This document shows positions 1-8,143 of a stretch of 64,000 nucleotides of DNA, in pieces. Below the pieces are notes generated by a model. That model saw nothing but the letters and a program-made list of their open reading frames with translations, was not told where the DNA came from and searched no databases. Source of the stretch: Actinospica acidithermotolerans (GTDB taxonomy: Bacteria; Actinomycetota; Actinomycetes; Streptomycetales; Catenulisporaceae). Numbering within the stretch: position 1 is the stretch's first letter; every line of letters begins with the position of its first letter. Made by a program: the position numbers and the translations under genes. The stretch covers positions 1 to 64,000 of the forward strand of contig NZ_JAGSOH010000030.1 in the NCBI RefSeq assembly GCF_018139625.1, in the 5' to 3' direction.

Positions 1-2
1 CG

Positions 3-359
3 GGGGAGGGCTGGGGCCGGATCGTGAACGTCTCGAGCGGAATCGCCGCGCGCCCCGAGTCGATGGTGCGGGGCAACGCGTACGCCGCGACCAAGGCGGC
101 TTTGGAGGCGCATACGCTCAACCTGGCCGCGGAGCTGCGGGGGACGGGCGTGACGGTGAACGTGTTCCGGCCGGGCCGGGTGGACACCGCGATGCAGGAG
201 TGGATCCGCGGCCAGGACTTGGAGCGGATCGGCGCGGCGCTGCACGGCAGGTTCAACCGCTTCGTGACCTCCGGCGAGCTGATCACGCCCGAGCGCTCCG
301 CCGCCGCACTGCTCGCCCGGCTCGGCGGCGCGGAGACCGGGGCGATCTGGGAGGCCTGA
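3..359 (+). CDS. Short-chain dehydrogenase/reductase, C-terminal part
   Basis: The reading frame is open from the window edge and stops at 357-359, so the N-terminal Rossmann half lies outside. The visible part begins with GRIVNVSSG, the strand carrying the catalytic Ser region of the SDR family, followed by the active-site Y-x3-K in AYAATKAAL and the conserved TVNVFRPGRVDTAM loop. SDRs are cytosolic NAD(P)-dependent oxidoreductases; the substrate cannot be told from this fragment. The next gene is on the opposite strand, so this is the end of a transcript entering from the left. Confidence 0.9.
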   Translation, partial: GEGWGRIVNVSSGIAARPESMVRGNAYAATKAALEAHTLNLAAELRGTGVTVNVFRPGRVDTAMQEWIRGQDLERIGAALHGRFNRFVTSGELITPERSAAALLARLGGAETGAIWEA

Positions 360-372
360 CGGGCTAAGGCGG

Positions 373-588
373 CTAGGGACTGGTGACAGCGGCGAGCAGG
401 CCCTCGAAGTCCTCGCCGCATGGGCCGCACGCCGCCAGGTGCGCGGCCACCCCGGGATAGGCTGCGGCCGCGTCCCGCCCGTCGGCGATAAGGTCGACGT
501 ACACGTGCAGAACCGCCATCGCCTCCTCGCAACCGACGTCCGCCGGGTCCGTGGCGAGGAAGCGTCCGAGCCTGTCCCGGTGATTCAT
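373..588 (-). CDS. Small zinc-finger anti-sigma-factor-like protein
   Basis: A 71-residue protein whose C-terminal half carries H50-x3-C54-x2-C57 with an upstream C20, the arrangement of zinc-binding anti-sigma domains. There is no membrane segment, so it should be cytosolic. Its ATG overlaps the stop of the upstream sigma-factor gene by four bases (ATGA), giving translational coupling, as is usual for sigma/anti-sigma pairs. It probably sequesters the adjacent sigma factor and may respond to redox or metal state. The assignment rests on the motif, the small size and the neighbour. Confidence 0.7.
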   Translation of the reverse strand: MNHRDRLGRFLATDPADVGCEEAMAVLHVYVDLIADGRDAAAAYPGVAAHLAACGPCGEDFEGLLAAVTSP

Positions 589-1241
589 CGCGCGCCCGTC
601 CCTTCCTGCTCCAGATAACCGTTGGCGACCAGATACGCCCGGATCTTTCGGCGGGCGTCGAAAACAGTCTTGTAGATCGCGTTCCGGTTCGTGCCCAGCC
701 GGACGGCCAGTGCGTCCAGCGGCGTCCCCTCGAGCACGATGGCCGTGAACAACCGACGCTGGTGCGCGGTCAGCGTCTCGTCCACCGCGCGGCCCATGGC
801 CCGCACCAGCTCCGCCCGCTGCACGTGCTCGGCCGGATCGAGACCGAACCGGTCGGGAAGCCGTTCCCAGGCCTCCGCCTCCAGCGCGACCGGCGGATGC
901 ACCCGCCAGTAGTGCCGACCGAGCTTCGCCGAGACCTCGAGGATCACGAACCGGTAGGCCCAGGTCGTGAACCGGCTCTCACCGCGGAACGTCCCCAGCT
1001 TCCGCAGAATCGCGAGCATCGCGTCCGCGGCGGCCTGATGCGCGAGATCCTCCAGCTCGACTCCGGCGAGCCACGGCGAGGTCGTTCGGCGCCTGCCCAA
1101 CTCGTGCAATGCCACCCGAACGAGCATCCCATGCAGCCGCGCCTCACGCTGCGCACGCTCTGCCGCCGGCCCGGTCAACGCCGCGACCCACTCAGCCGAC
1201 TCCGCATCCAGCGCTGCGACGAGTTCCTCCAACGGCTTCAC
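585..1241 (-). CDS. ECF-type RNA polymerase sigma-70 factor
   Basis: A 218-residue sigma factor. Region 2 is visible around ESRFTTWAYRFVI (about residues 90-105) and region 4 as the helix-turn-helix stretch LDALAVRLGTNRNAIYKTVFDARRK near residues 175-200. An acidic linker joins them, and there is no extra domain. It is transcribed with the zinc-finger anti-sigma gene that overlaps its end, and divergently from the nitrilase cluster starting at 1751. Control of that cluster is possible but not shown. The target promoter is unknown. Confidence 0.85.
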   Translation of the reverse strand: MKPLEELVAALDAESAEWVAALTGPAAERAQREARLHGMLVRVALHELGRRRTTSPWLAGVELEDLAHQAAADAMLAILRKLGTFRGESRFTTWAYRFVILEVSAKLGRHYWRVHPPVALEAEAWERLPDRFGLDPAEHVQRAELVRAMGRAVDETLTAHQRRLFTAIVLEGTPLDALAVRLGTNRNAIYKTVFDARRKIRAYLVANGYLEQEGTGAR

Positions 1242-1750
1242 ACCACAACCCTAACCTTCCGCTCGTGCAGCAACGCACCGAGGGCCAATGGGAAGAACCC
1301 GCACATGGGGCGAGTTCGTCGCGGATGGCCGCGCGTAGCGGGTCGCGCTCGTGGCCAAGCGCGAGTGCGCATCGCTCCACCGCTCACGCAGGGGGCGCCA
1401 GACCGGCCGGCCGATCGAGACCCTCGATCGGCTGCGCTAGGTTCAGTAGGGGCGATGCCGGAGTGGGACAGGGCCGACCACGTCGCCCACTGGACATCCG
1501 AATGAATCAGCGATCCGTCACGCTCGCCGCTCCCTCCTTCGAGCAGTCCGGCGGCACCTACCGCGTCGCCTCCGGATCGATTGATACCAGTGTCCTCCTG
1601 GCGTACACGAAGGCGTCGCCAGCGCGATACGGGCTAGATCTCGGCAACGTTTCTTTAGTCCGGATGACATCGTTCCGAAATCAACCGGGTTCAGTTTTGG
1701 TTTCCGAGAGCCGGTTCCGAGGCGTTGAGGCGCCTGGTACGGAGGATGTC
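1242..1750. other. Divergent intergenic region
   Basis: This 509-base gap lies between the sigma-factor start and the first gene of the nitrilase cluster. An open frame continues upstream of 1751 on the plus strand, but nothing in its translation looks like protein, and the GGAG at 1740-1743 fits the ATG at 1751. It must hold promoters for both directions. I found no convincing -35/-10 pair and no clean GlnR box. Confidence 0.5.
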
Positions 1751-2056
1751 ATGCCCGAAATGTATGTCGTCGTGCGCTGGCCGGACGGCGTCACGCAGCG
1801 CTGCTATTCCCCGTCCACAGTCGTCGCGGATTACTTCGCGGCGGGCGCTGAGTACGCTGTCGCGGAGTTCGTCGAGCGCAGCCGTACTGCGCTCGGGATC
1901 GCCGGGGAGCGGGTGCGGGACAAGTACGGCTTCTTATGTACCGGGGCTTCCGCGGAACTCGCCCGGATCGAGCAGGCCGCCGCCGCATATGCCCGTGTGG
2001 ACGGGGCGACGGTCACTGTCGAGGCCTTGGTCGATGCCGACGGGCGTGTCCGATGA
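1751..2056 (+). CDS. MSMEG_0570-family nitrogen starvation response protein
   Basis: A 101-residue protein with the family hallmarks VRWPDG near the start, CYSPS, an AEFVERSRTAL helix and ERVRDKYGF. The family is known only as part of nitrilase-1 (Nit1C) gene clusters, which are linked to nitrogen starvation and to growth on cyanide. Its biochemical role is unknown. The start at 1751 is preceded by GGAG at seven bases and fits the usual family length. It is the first gene of an operon, and its stop overlaps the next ATG (ATGA at 2053-2056). Confidence 0.85.
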   Translation: MPEMYVVVRWPDGVTQRCYSPSTVVADYFAAGAEYAVAEFVERSRTALGIAGERVRDKYGFLCTGASAELARIEQAAAAYARVDGATVTVEALVDADGRVR

Positions 2057-3372
2057 GTAGCGCCGTACGGCTTGCGGGGGCGCACTTTCCGGTGGCCGTG
2101 ATCGGCGGCGGGCAGGCGGGTTTGTCGGTGAGCTACTGCCTGCGCAAGCGCGCGGTCGAGCATGTCGTCATTGAGGCGAACGCGGTCGGGCATGAGTGGC
2201 GGAGTCGGCGGTGGGATTCGTTCTGCCTGGTCACGCCGAACTGGCAGTGCAAGCTTCCTGGCTACGCGTATCAGGGCACCGATCCCGATGGCTTCATGGT
2301 GCGCGAGGAGATCATCGGGTATCTCGAGGCGTACGCGGCGTCGTTCGCGCCGCCCCTGGTGGAGGGGGTTCGCGTCACGCGGCTGCGCCGGTCGCCGGCT
2401 GGCGGGGTGTTCGAAGTCTCGACGAGTGCGGGCGACCTCACGGCGGACCAGGTAGTGGTGGCGACCGGGCCGTATCACACGAGGTTTGTGCCCGCCCTCG
2501 CTCAGCGCCTGCCCGACGGCGTTGAGCAGGTCCACTCGTCCGAGTACCGCAACGCCGAGCAGTTGCCGCCGGGCGCGGTGCTGGTGGTCGGCACGGGGCA
2601 GTCGGGCTGCCAGATCGCGGAGGACCTGCATCTCGCGGGGCGGCCGGTGCATCTGGCGGTGGGCAGCGCGCCCCGGGTCGCGCGGTTCTACCGCGGGCGG
2701 GACTGCGTGGCGTGGCTCGACGAGATGGGCCACTACCGGAAGAGTATCGATGAGTTCGATGACGCGGCCGCCGTGCGGATGCGGGTGAACCACTACGTGA
2801 CCGGCCGCGACGGTGGGCGCGATATCGACCTGCGGGCCTTCGCGAGAGACGGAATGCGGCTGTACGGACGGTTGACTGGGGTCAGCGGGACCCGGCTGGA
2901 GTTCGCCGACGATCTGAAGGTGAACCTCGATCACGCGGACGCGGTTGCCGAGAGCATCAAGGACGCGATCGACGCGCACATCGCCGCGCAGAGCATCGAC
3001 GCGCCGGCGGAGGCGCGCTACGTGCCCGTGTGGGAACCCGGTGACCAGGCGGGCGAAATCGACCTGGTCGAGGCTGGGATCACCTCCGTCGTATGGAGCA
3101 CCGGTTTCCGGCGGGATCACCGGTGGATCGAGGTTCCGGTGTTCGACGGGCGGGGCTATCCGATGCACTGGCGTGGCGTGACGGGTACGCCCGGGCTCTA
3201 CTTCCTCGGTCTGCCCTGGCAGTACTCCTGGGGATCGGGCCGCTTCGAGGCCGTGGGCCGAGATGCGGCTTTCCTCGCCGACCACATCGAGGCCTCGCGC
3301 CGCATGGCGGACGTGTGCGGCACACTCACCGGCGCTCCTACCGGGCTCACCGCCGCTCTGCCGGTCGGCTGA
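2053..3372 (+). CDS. MSMEG_0569-family flavin-dependent oxidoreductase
   Basis: A 439-residue flavoprotein monooxygenase-like enzyme. It has an N-terminal FAD-binding G18-x-G20-x2-G23 (VIGGGQAGLS) and a second Rossmann motif GTGQSG near residue 180 for NAD(P)H. The layout resembles class B flavin monooxygenases. The substrate is unknown. The family occurs in Nit1C clusters beside nitrilase and radical SAM genes, so a role in processing a nitrile- or cyanide-derived compound is inferred. It is translationally coupled to the gene before it. Confidence 0.9.
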   Translation: MSSAVRLAGAHFPVAVIGGGQAGLSVSYCLRKRAVEHVVIEANAVGHEWRSRRWDSFCLVTPNWQCKLPGYAYQGTDPDGFMVREEIIGYLEAYAASFAPPLVEGVRVTRLRRSPAGGVFEVSTSAGDLTADQVVVATGPYHTRFVPALAQRLPDGVEQVHSSEYRNAEQLPPGAVLVVGTGQSGCQIAEDLHLAGRPVHLAVGSAPRVARFYRGRDCVAWLDEMGHYRKSIDEFDDAAAVRMRVNHYVTGRDGGRDIDLRAFARDGMRLYGRLTGVSGTRLEFADDLKVNLDHADAVAESIKDAIDAHIAAQSIDAPAEARYVPVWEPGDQAGEIDLVEAGITSVVWSTGFRRDHRWIEVPVFDGRGYPMHWRGVTGTPGLYFLGLPWQYSWGSGRFEAVGRDAAFLADHIEASRRMADVCGTLTGAPTGLTAALPVG

Positions 3373-3389
3373 AAGGACTGCGAGATCCC

Positions 3390-4205
3390 ATGGTTTTCGA
3401 CGCGCATCGGCACATCGGGGTTCTGCCCGCGTATCCGTTCTACGGCGGGCCGCCGGTGAACCCGGACGTCACGGCTCGTGCCACGATCAAGCAGCTGATC
3501 TCAGACCTCGATGCCGAGGGCACCGAGCGCGCGCTGGTCATCCCGAATTACGGCGTGCCGGACCCGGCGATCGCGTTCTCCTTCAACGAGTTGGCGCTCG
3601 AGGCCGCGCAGCGCGACGACCGGATCCGGGCCGGGCTGTGGGTCTCGCCGCGGCCGGATGATTCGGCGCGCACGGCGGCGGCGCTGGCGCTGGCCGGAGA
3701 GCCGGGAGTCAGGGTTCTGAAGCTGAGCTTCCTGCTCGGCGGACGGGTCACGGATCCGGCCTGCCGCCCGCAGCTCGATCTGATCTTCGCCGCGGCCGAG
3801 CGGCACGGCCTGGTGGTGCACGTGCACACCTCGCCCGGCGCGGCTTCGGACATCGACGAGGTGGGGCACCTCGTCGACTGGTACGCCGACCGTGTGCCGG
3901 TGCACCTGGTGCACTTCGGCGGCGGGATGAGCGGCCACATCAAGCTCGCCGGCTCGCGGTTCTTCGACTGGATCGCGGCCGGCAAGCGGGTCTACACGGA
4001 CCTGTCCTGGGCCATCGGCTTCGCGCCGGGTTGGCTGGCCCGGGAGATCGAACGGCGCGGCATCGGCCACGACCGGGTGTTGTTCGCCAGCGACCAGCCC
4101 TGGGGCGACTACGCGGGCGAGCACGCGCGGATGGCCGCGGCGTTCGGCGACGGGGAACTGGCCCGGTTCGCGTTCCAGGACACCTTCGCCGCGCTCTACG
4201 ACTGA
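3390..4205 (+). CDS. Amidohydrolase-family metal-dependent hydrolase
   Basis: A 271-residue TIM-barrel hydrolase of the amidohydrolase-2 type. The metal-binding H6-x-H8 (FDAHRHIG) lies at the N terminus; later His in VVHVHTS and LVHFGGG and the final Asp in FASDQPWG complete the usual metal site. The start at 3390 puts HxH where the family has it. Within the nitrilase operon it could hydrolyse an amide or cyclic intermediate; this is inferred from family and context only. It is seventeen bases downstream of the flavoprotein gene. Confidence 0.8.
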   Translation: MVFDAHRHIGVLPAYPFYGGPPVNPDVTARATIKQLISDLDAEGTERALVIPNYGVPDPAIAFSFNELALEAAQRDDRIRAGLWVSPRPDDSARTAAALALAGEPGVRVLKLSFLLGGRVTDPACRPQLDLIFAAAERHGLVVHVHTSPGAASDIDEVGHLVDWYADRVPVHLVHFGGGMSGHIKLAGSRFFDWIAAGKRVYTDLSWAIGFAPGWLAREIERRGIGHDRVLFASDQPWGDYAGEHARMAAAFGDGELARFAFQDTFAALYD

Positions 4206-4232
4206 CCCTCGACACTCCCAAGGAGAGAGAGC

Positions 4233-4748
4233 ATGACCGTCGAACTGTCCGACATCGAGACCAAGTCTCTGAACGAGATCCCGCACCCCTCGCTGCCCGA
4301 GGGATCGACGATCTACGGGTCCACCAAAGTCTTCCCTGACTACCAGGCGGAGGACGGCGAGACCTACTTCACCCTCGTGCACGGCATCGCGCACGAGTCC
4401 TCCGTCAGCTTCGTCGCCGTGCTGCAGGCCACCCGGGCACTGCGCAAGGGTTTCGAGTCGGCGATCTACTTCTACGGGCCCGGCTCGCTCAACTGCCTTG
4501 CCACCCGCGGTTTCCCGACCACCGGCAACTCCGCGTTCCCGGGCGAGCACAACATCAACAACCAGCTCAAGACCTTCATCGCGGAGGGCGGCAAGGTCTA
4601 CTGCTGCCGCTTCGGCCTCTCGCTGCACGGCGCCCGCGAGGAGGACCTGATCGAGGGCGTCATCCCGACCCACCCGCTGGACGTGCAGGACGCGATCATC
4701 CACTACGCGCGTAAGGGCGCGATCATCAACTCCACCTACCAGCTGTAA
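4233..4748 (+). CDS. MSMEG_0572/Sll0783-family nitrogen starvation response protein
   Basis: A 171-residue protein with no known catalytic motif. The blocks HPSLPEGSTIYGSTKVFPDY, GFESAIYFYGPGSLNCLATRGFP and EHNINNQLKTFI match the family found in cyanobacterial and actinobacterial nitrilase clusters, whose expression rises on nitrogen starvation. The biochemical function is unknown. The start follows AGGAGAGAG. It precedes the radical SAM gene by eleven bases that contain that gene's Shine-Dalgarno sequence. Confidence 0.88.
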   Translation: MTVELSDIETKSLNEIPHPSLPEGSTIYGSTKVFPDYQAEDGETYFTLVHGIAHESSVSFVAVLQATRALRKGFESAIYFYGPGSLNCLATRGFPTTGNSAFPGEHNINNQLKTFIAEGGKVYCCRFGLSLHGAREEDLIEGVIPTHPLDVQDAIIHYARKGAIINSTYQL

Positions 4749-4759
4749 GGAGGTGCGAC

Positions 4760-5848
4760 GTGAGCGTTGGCACCCAGTCTTCGAGCGCGGTGGACGTGCG
4801 CGTCCTGACCCGGGCCGAACTCGCGCTGCACGGTGTGCGCGTCGAGGCCCCGGTGCGGCGGCCGGACGGAGCAGGACCCAGCGACGACGGCCATGTGCTG
4901 GTCGACGGTGCCAACGCCGCGTTGCCCACCAACCCGCAGAGCCCTTATTCGGTGCGCGAGGGCCGGGTGTGGCTTGGTGAGCAGGACACCGGCCTGACCC
5001 TCATCCCCGTCACCCGGCCCCGCTTCTACGATCTGAGCACGGCCGATGGCGTGCCCTACGAGCACATCGCCCGGCTGCACGGAGCGGACGTGCTGGCCAC
5101 CACCGTCGTGCAGACCTGCATCCGCTACGAGGAGTCCGAGCGCTGCCGCTTCTGCACGATCGAGGAGTCGCTGCGCGCCGGGGCGACGGTCGGCGCGAAG
5201 ACGCCCGCGCAGCTCGCCGAGGTCGCCGAGGCGGCCGTCCGCTTGGACGGGGTGCGGCAGATGGTGATGACCACCGGCACCACCACGGGTCCCGATCGCG
5301 GTGCTCGGGCACTGGCCAGGTCGGTGCGCGCGGTCCTGGAGGCGGTGCCAGGCCTGCCGATTCAGGTTCAGTGCGAGCCGCCGGGCGACCTGCAGTGGAT
5401 CAACGCCCTGTACGAGGCGGGCGCGACCTCGATCGGCATTCATGTAGAAGCGCTCGACGACGCGGTGCGAAGCCGCTGGATGCCGGGCAAGTCGCGGGTG
5501 CCGATGACAGAGTACGAGGCAGCGTGGGACGAGGCGGTTCGCGTGTTCGGCCGCAACCGCGTCTCGACGTACCTGCTGGTCGGCCTGGGCGAGAACCCCG
5601 ACGAACTGATCGCGGGCGCCGGACGGCTGATCGAGCGCGGAGTGTACCCGTTCGTCGTGCCGTTCCGGCCGATGCGCGGCACGCTCGCCGCACGCGACGG
5701 CATACCCGCACCGAGCGCCGAGCTGCTGCGATACGTGACCGAAGGCGTCGCGGTGAAGCTGCGTGCGGCCGGGATGACCGGCGCGGATCAGAAGGCCGGA
5801 TGCGCGGCGTGCGGCGCGTGCAGCGTGCTGCAGAGCGCGGGAGGCTGA
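4760..5848 (+). CDS. MSMEG_0568-family radical SAM protein
   Basis: A 362-residue radical SAM enzyme, related in overall shape to biotin synthase. The iron-sulfur ligands are probably C120, C129 and C132, giving CX8CX2C instead of the textbook CX3CX2C. A second cysteine set, C348-x2-C351-x2-C354, sits near the C terminus and could hold an auxiliary cluster or metal. The GTG start is preceded by AAGGAGGTG. The family is restricted to nitrilase-1 clusters, so it probably makes or alters the compound the nitrilase acts on. The reaction is unknown. Confidence 0.9.
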   Translation: MSVGTQSSSAVDVRVLTRAELALHGVRVEAPVRRPDGAGPSDDGHVLVDGANAALPTNPQSPYSVREGRVWLGEQDTGLTLIPVTRPRFYDLSTADGVPYEHIARLHGADVLATTVVQTCIRYEESERCRFCTIEESLRAGATVGAKTPAQLAEVAEAAVRLDGVRQMVMTTGTTTGPDRGARALARSVRAVLEAVPGLPIQVQCEPPGDLQWINALYEAGATSIGIHVEALDDAVRSRWMPGKSRVPMTEYEAAWDEAVRVFGRNRVSTYLLVGLGENPDELIAGAGRLIERGVYPFVVPFRPMRGTLAARDGIPAPSAELLRYVTEGVAVKLRAAGMTGADQKAGCAACGACSVLQSAGG

Positions 5849-5849
5849 C

Positions 5850-7289
5850 TTGTACCTCGACGGTACCGCGTTGCCCGCTGCGGCGGATCCGGTGATCGAC
5901 ATCCTGGCGCTGCTCGGTGATCGCAGCACACTGGCCCGGGTGCCGGACTTCCGCATCGAGCAGGCACAGGACGCGGCGTCCGTCGCCGCCTACCGCGAGC
6001 TGCGGCGCGAGATCTTCGTGCACGAGCAGGGGCTGTTCGACGGCCACGACCTCGATGCACCCGACGAGGACCCGCGAACGATCGTGCTGGTGGCGCGGGA
6101 CCGCAGCGGTCGTATCGTCGGCGGCGTACGGCTCGGGCCCGCGCTCGACGGCCCGGATATCGGCTGGTGGCAGGGCGGACGGCTCGTTGTCGCGCCCGAC
6201 GCGCGTGGCCTGGGCGGACTCGGTTCCGCGTTGGTGCGTGCCGCGTGCGCACGCGCGGAGAGCGAGGGCGCGCTGCGCTTCGAGGCGCATGTCCAGGCCC
6301 GCAACGAAGGCCTCTTCACCCGAATCGGCTGGCAGCGCGTACGCCCCGTGACGATCGCGGGCGCCCCGCATGTTCTGATGCGCTGGCCGATCGGCCGTAT
6401 CAGCGCTCTGGCCGCGGCGACGAAGGCGCGGCTCGGCACCGTGCTGAGCGCGCTGCCACAGGGGCTCGGCGGCGCGGGCTACGTCGGCGACGACGGCGCC
6501 CCCGTGCCGGGTACAGACGTCATCGCGGCCTGCGACGCGATCGTACCCGCCATGGTCGAGCGCGATCCGGAGTGGGCCGGCTGGTGCGCGGTCCTGGTCA
6601 ACGTCAACGACCTGGCGGCGATGGGCGCACGTCCGGTCGGGCTGCTCGACGCGCTCGGCGCGAAGGACGCACGGCACGCCGGCCGCGTGCTCGAGGGCTT
6701 GGCGAGCGCCGCCGAGGCCTACGGGGTTCCCGTGCTCGGCGGCCACACCCAGTTCGGCGTTCCCGCCGCGCTGGCCGTGACCGCGCTCGGCCGCACCGCA
6801 CACCCGATTCCGGGCGGCGGCGGGCACGCGGGCCACGCGGTGCGGCTGACAGCCGACCTGCACGGCGGTTGGCGTTCCGGATACCGCGGGAGGCAGTGGG
6901 ATTCCACCTCGCGTCGCACCGGCGAAGACCTGCGCACGATGATCGGCTCGGTCGCGGCGGCGCGCCCGGCCGCGGCCAAGGACGTCTCGATGGCCGGGAT
7001 CGTCGGCACGCTCGGCATGCTGGCCGAGGCGAGCGGCTGCGCTGCGATCCTCGACGTGGCAGCCGTGCCGAAGCCGACGGGCGCCAGCATGGGCGACTGG
7101 CTTACCTGCTTTCCCGGCTTCGCGATGCTCACCGCTGACGAGCCGGACGCGCCTGCGCTCCCGGCCGGCCCCGCCGTGAGCGTGAGCTGCGGCGAGTTGG
7201 CCGAAGGCAAAGGTGTGGGGCTGCACTGGCCCGACGGAGAGATCACGGCCGCGCTCGACGGGCCGGTAACCGGAATGGGACCTGCATGA
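5850..7289 (+). CDS. MSMEG_0567-type GNAT acetyltransferase / AIR synthase-like fusion
   Basis: A 479-residue two-domain protein. Residues about 30-185 form a GNAT fold (acetyl-CoA loop VVAPDARGLGGLGSALV). Residues about 190-479 resemble the PurM/SelD/ThiL ATP-binding family (GDDGAPVPGTD and VNVNDLAAMGARP). In other bacteria the two halves are separate genes of the Nit1C cluster. The start is TTG with GGGAGG upstream, directly after the stop of the previous gene; a GTG further in is possible. Its stop overlaps the nitrilase start. The substrate is unknown. Confidence 0.85.
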   Translation: MYLDGTALPAAADPVIDILALLGDRSTLARVPDFRIEQAQDAASVAAYRELRREIFVHEQGLFDGHDLDAPDEDPRTIVLVARDRSGRIVGGVRLGPALDGPDIGWWQGGRLVVAPDARGLGGLGSALVRAACARAESEGALRFEAHVQARNEGLFTRIGWQRVRPVTIAGAPHVLMRWPIGRISALAAATKARLGTVLSALPQGLGGAGYVGDDGAPVPGTDVIAACDAIVPAMVERDPEWAGWCAVLVNVNDLAAMGARPVGLLDALGAKDARHAGRVLEGLASAAEAYGVPVLGGHTQFGVPAALAVTALGRTAHPIPGGGGHAGHAVRLTADLHGGWRSGYRGRQWDSTSRRTGEDLRTMIGSVAAARPAAAKDVSMAGIVGTLGMLAEASGCAAILDVAAVPKPTGASMGDWLTCFPGFAMLTADEPDAPALPAGPAVSVSCGELAEGKGVGLHWPDGEITAALDGPVTGMGPA

Positions 7290-8143
7290 GTACCCTGCGT
7301 ATGGCGGCCGTGGCCGCCGAGTTCGGCCGCGACCTGGAGGAGGACTTCGCGATCGCCGAGCGCCTGGTCAAGCAGGCCCGCGAGGACGGAGTCCGACTGC
7401 TCGCGCTGCCCGAGGCCTGCCTCGGCGGCTACCTGCTGAGTCTCGACGGCTACGCCGACCACGACGCCGGACCTCCCGCCCTCGCGCTCGACGGCCCGGA
7501 GATCCGTCGCTTGATCGCGCTCGCGCGGGACATGGTCGTCATCGCGGGCTACTGTGAGGACGGCGGCGACGGCACCCGGTACAACAGCGTCGTATGCGTC
7601 ACCGGCGACGGAGTCCTGGGCAACCACCGCAAGGTGCACCAGCCGCTCAGCGAGGACGCCAGCTACTCCTCCGGCGACCGCTTCCACGCCTTCGACACCC
7701 CGGCCGGCCGGATCGGCATGATGATCTGCTACGACAAGGCCTTCCCGGAGTCCGCCCGCGCCCTCGCCCTGGACGGGGCAGAAATCGGGGTCGTCGTCTC
7801 CGCGTGGCCCGGCGCGCGTACCAATCCGTCAGCCGACCTGGCCGAGGACCGCTGGAAGCGGCGCTTCGACCTGTTCGACCGGGCCCGCGCCCTGGAGAAC
7901 CAGATCGTCTGGCTCTCGGCGAACCAGGCGGGCACCTTCGGAACGCTACGCTTCGTGGGCAGCGCCAAGGTCGTCGACCCGGGCGGCGAGATCCTGGCCG
8001 ACACCGGCGTCGAGCCCGGACTCGCGATCGCGGAACTCGACGTCGCCCGCGCCCTGGAGACCGCCCGCCGTTCCATGGGCCACCTGCGCGACCGGCGCCC
8101 GCGGACCTACACCTACGACACGGGGGAAGCAGTCACCGCATGA
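7286..8143 (+). CDS. Nit1-type nitrilase (carbon-nitrogen hydrolase)
   Basis: A 285-residue nitrilase-superfamily enzyme with the full catalytic triad: E43 (LALPEACLGG), K116 (GNHRKVHQP) and C148 (MMICYDKAFPE), plus the supporting E123. It should hydrolyse a nitrile or amide in the cytosol; the natural substrate of the Nit1 branch is not settled. It starts inside the previous gene (ATGA) and ends inside the next, a divergent copy of itself, so both are made from one message at coupled levels. Confidence 0.93.
   Translation: MSTLRMAAVAAEFGRDLEEDFAIAERLVKQAREDGVRLLALPEACLGGYLLSLDGYADHDAGPPALALDGPEIRRLIALARDMVVIAGYCEDGGDGTRYNSVVCVTGDGVLGNHRKVHQPLSEDASYSSGDRFHAFDTPAGRIGMMICYDKAFPESARALALDGAEIGVVVSAWPGARTNPSADLAEDRWKRRFDLFDRARALENQIVWLSANQAGTFGTLRFVGSAKVVDPGGEILADTGVEPGLAIAELDVARALETARRSMGHLRDRRPRTYTYDTGEAVTA

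Noticed and set aside
1600-1750. A GlnR box upstream of the nitrilase cluster
   Set aside because: Expected for a nitrogen-starvation operon, but no GTnAC-N6-GAAAC arrangement fits. The nearest (TGAC and GAAAT near 1661-1680) has wrong spacing.
1109-1750. N-terminal extension of the MSMEG_0570-family protein
   Set aside because: The frame is open, but the family is about 100 residues and a good ribosome site precedes 1751.
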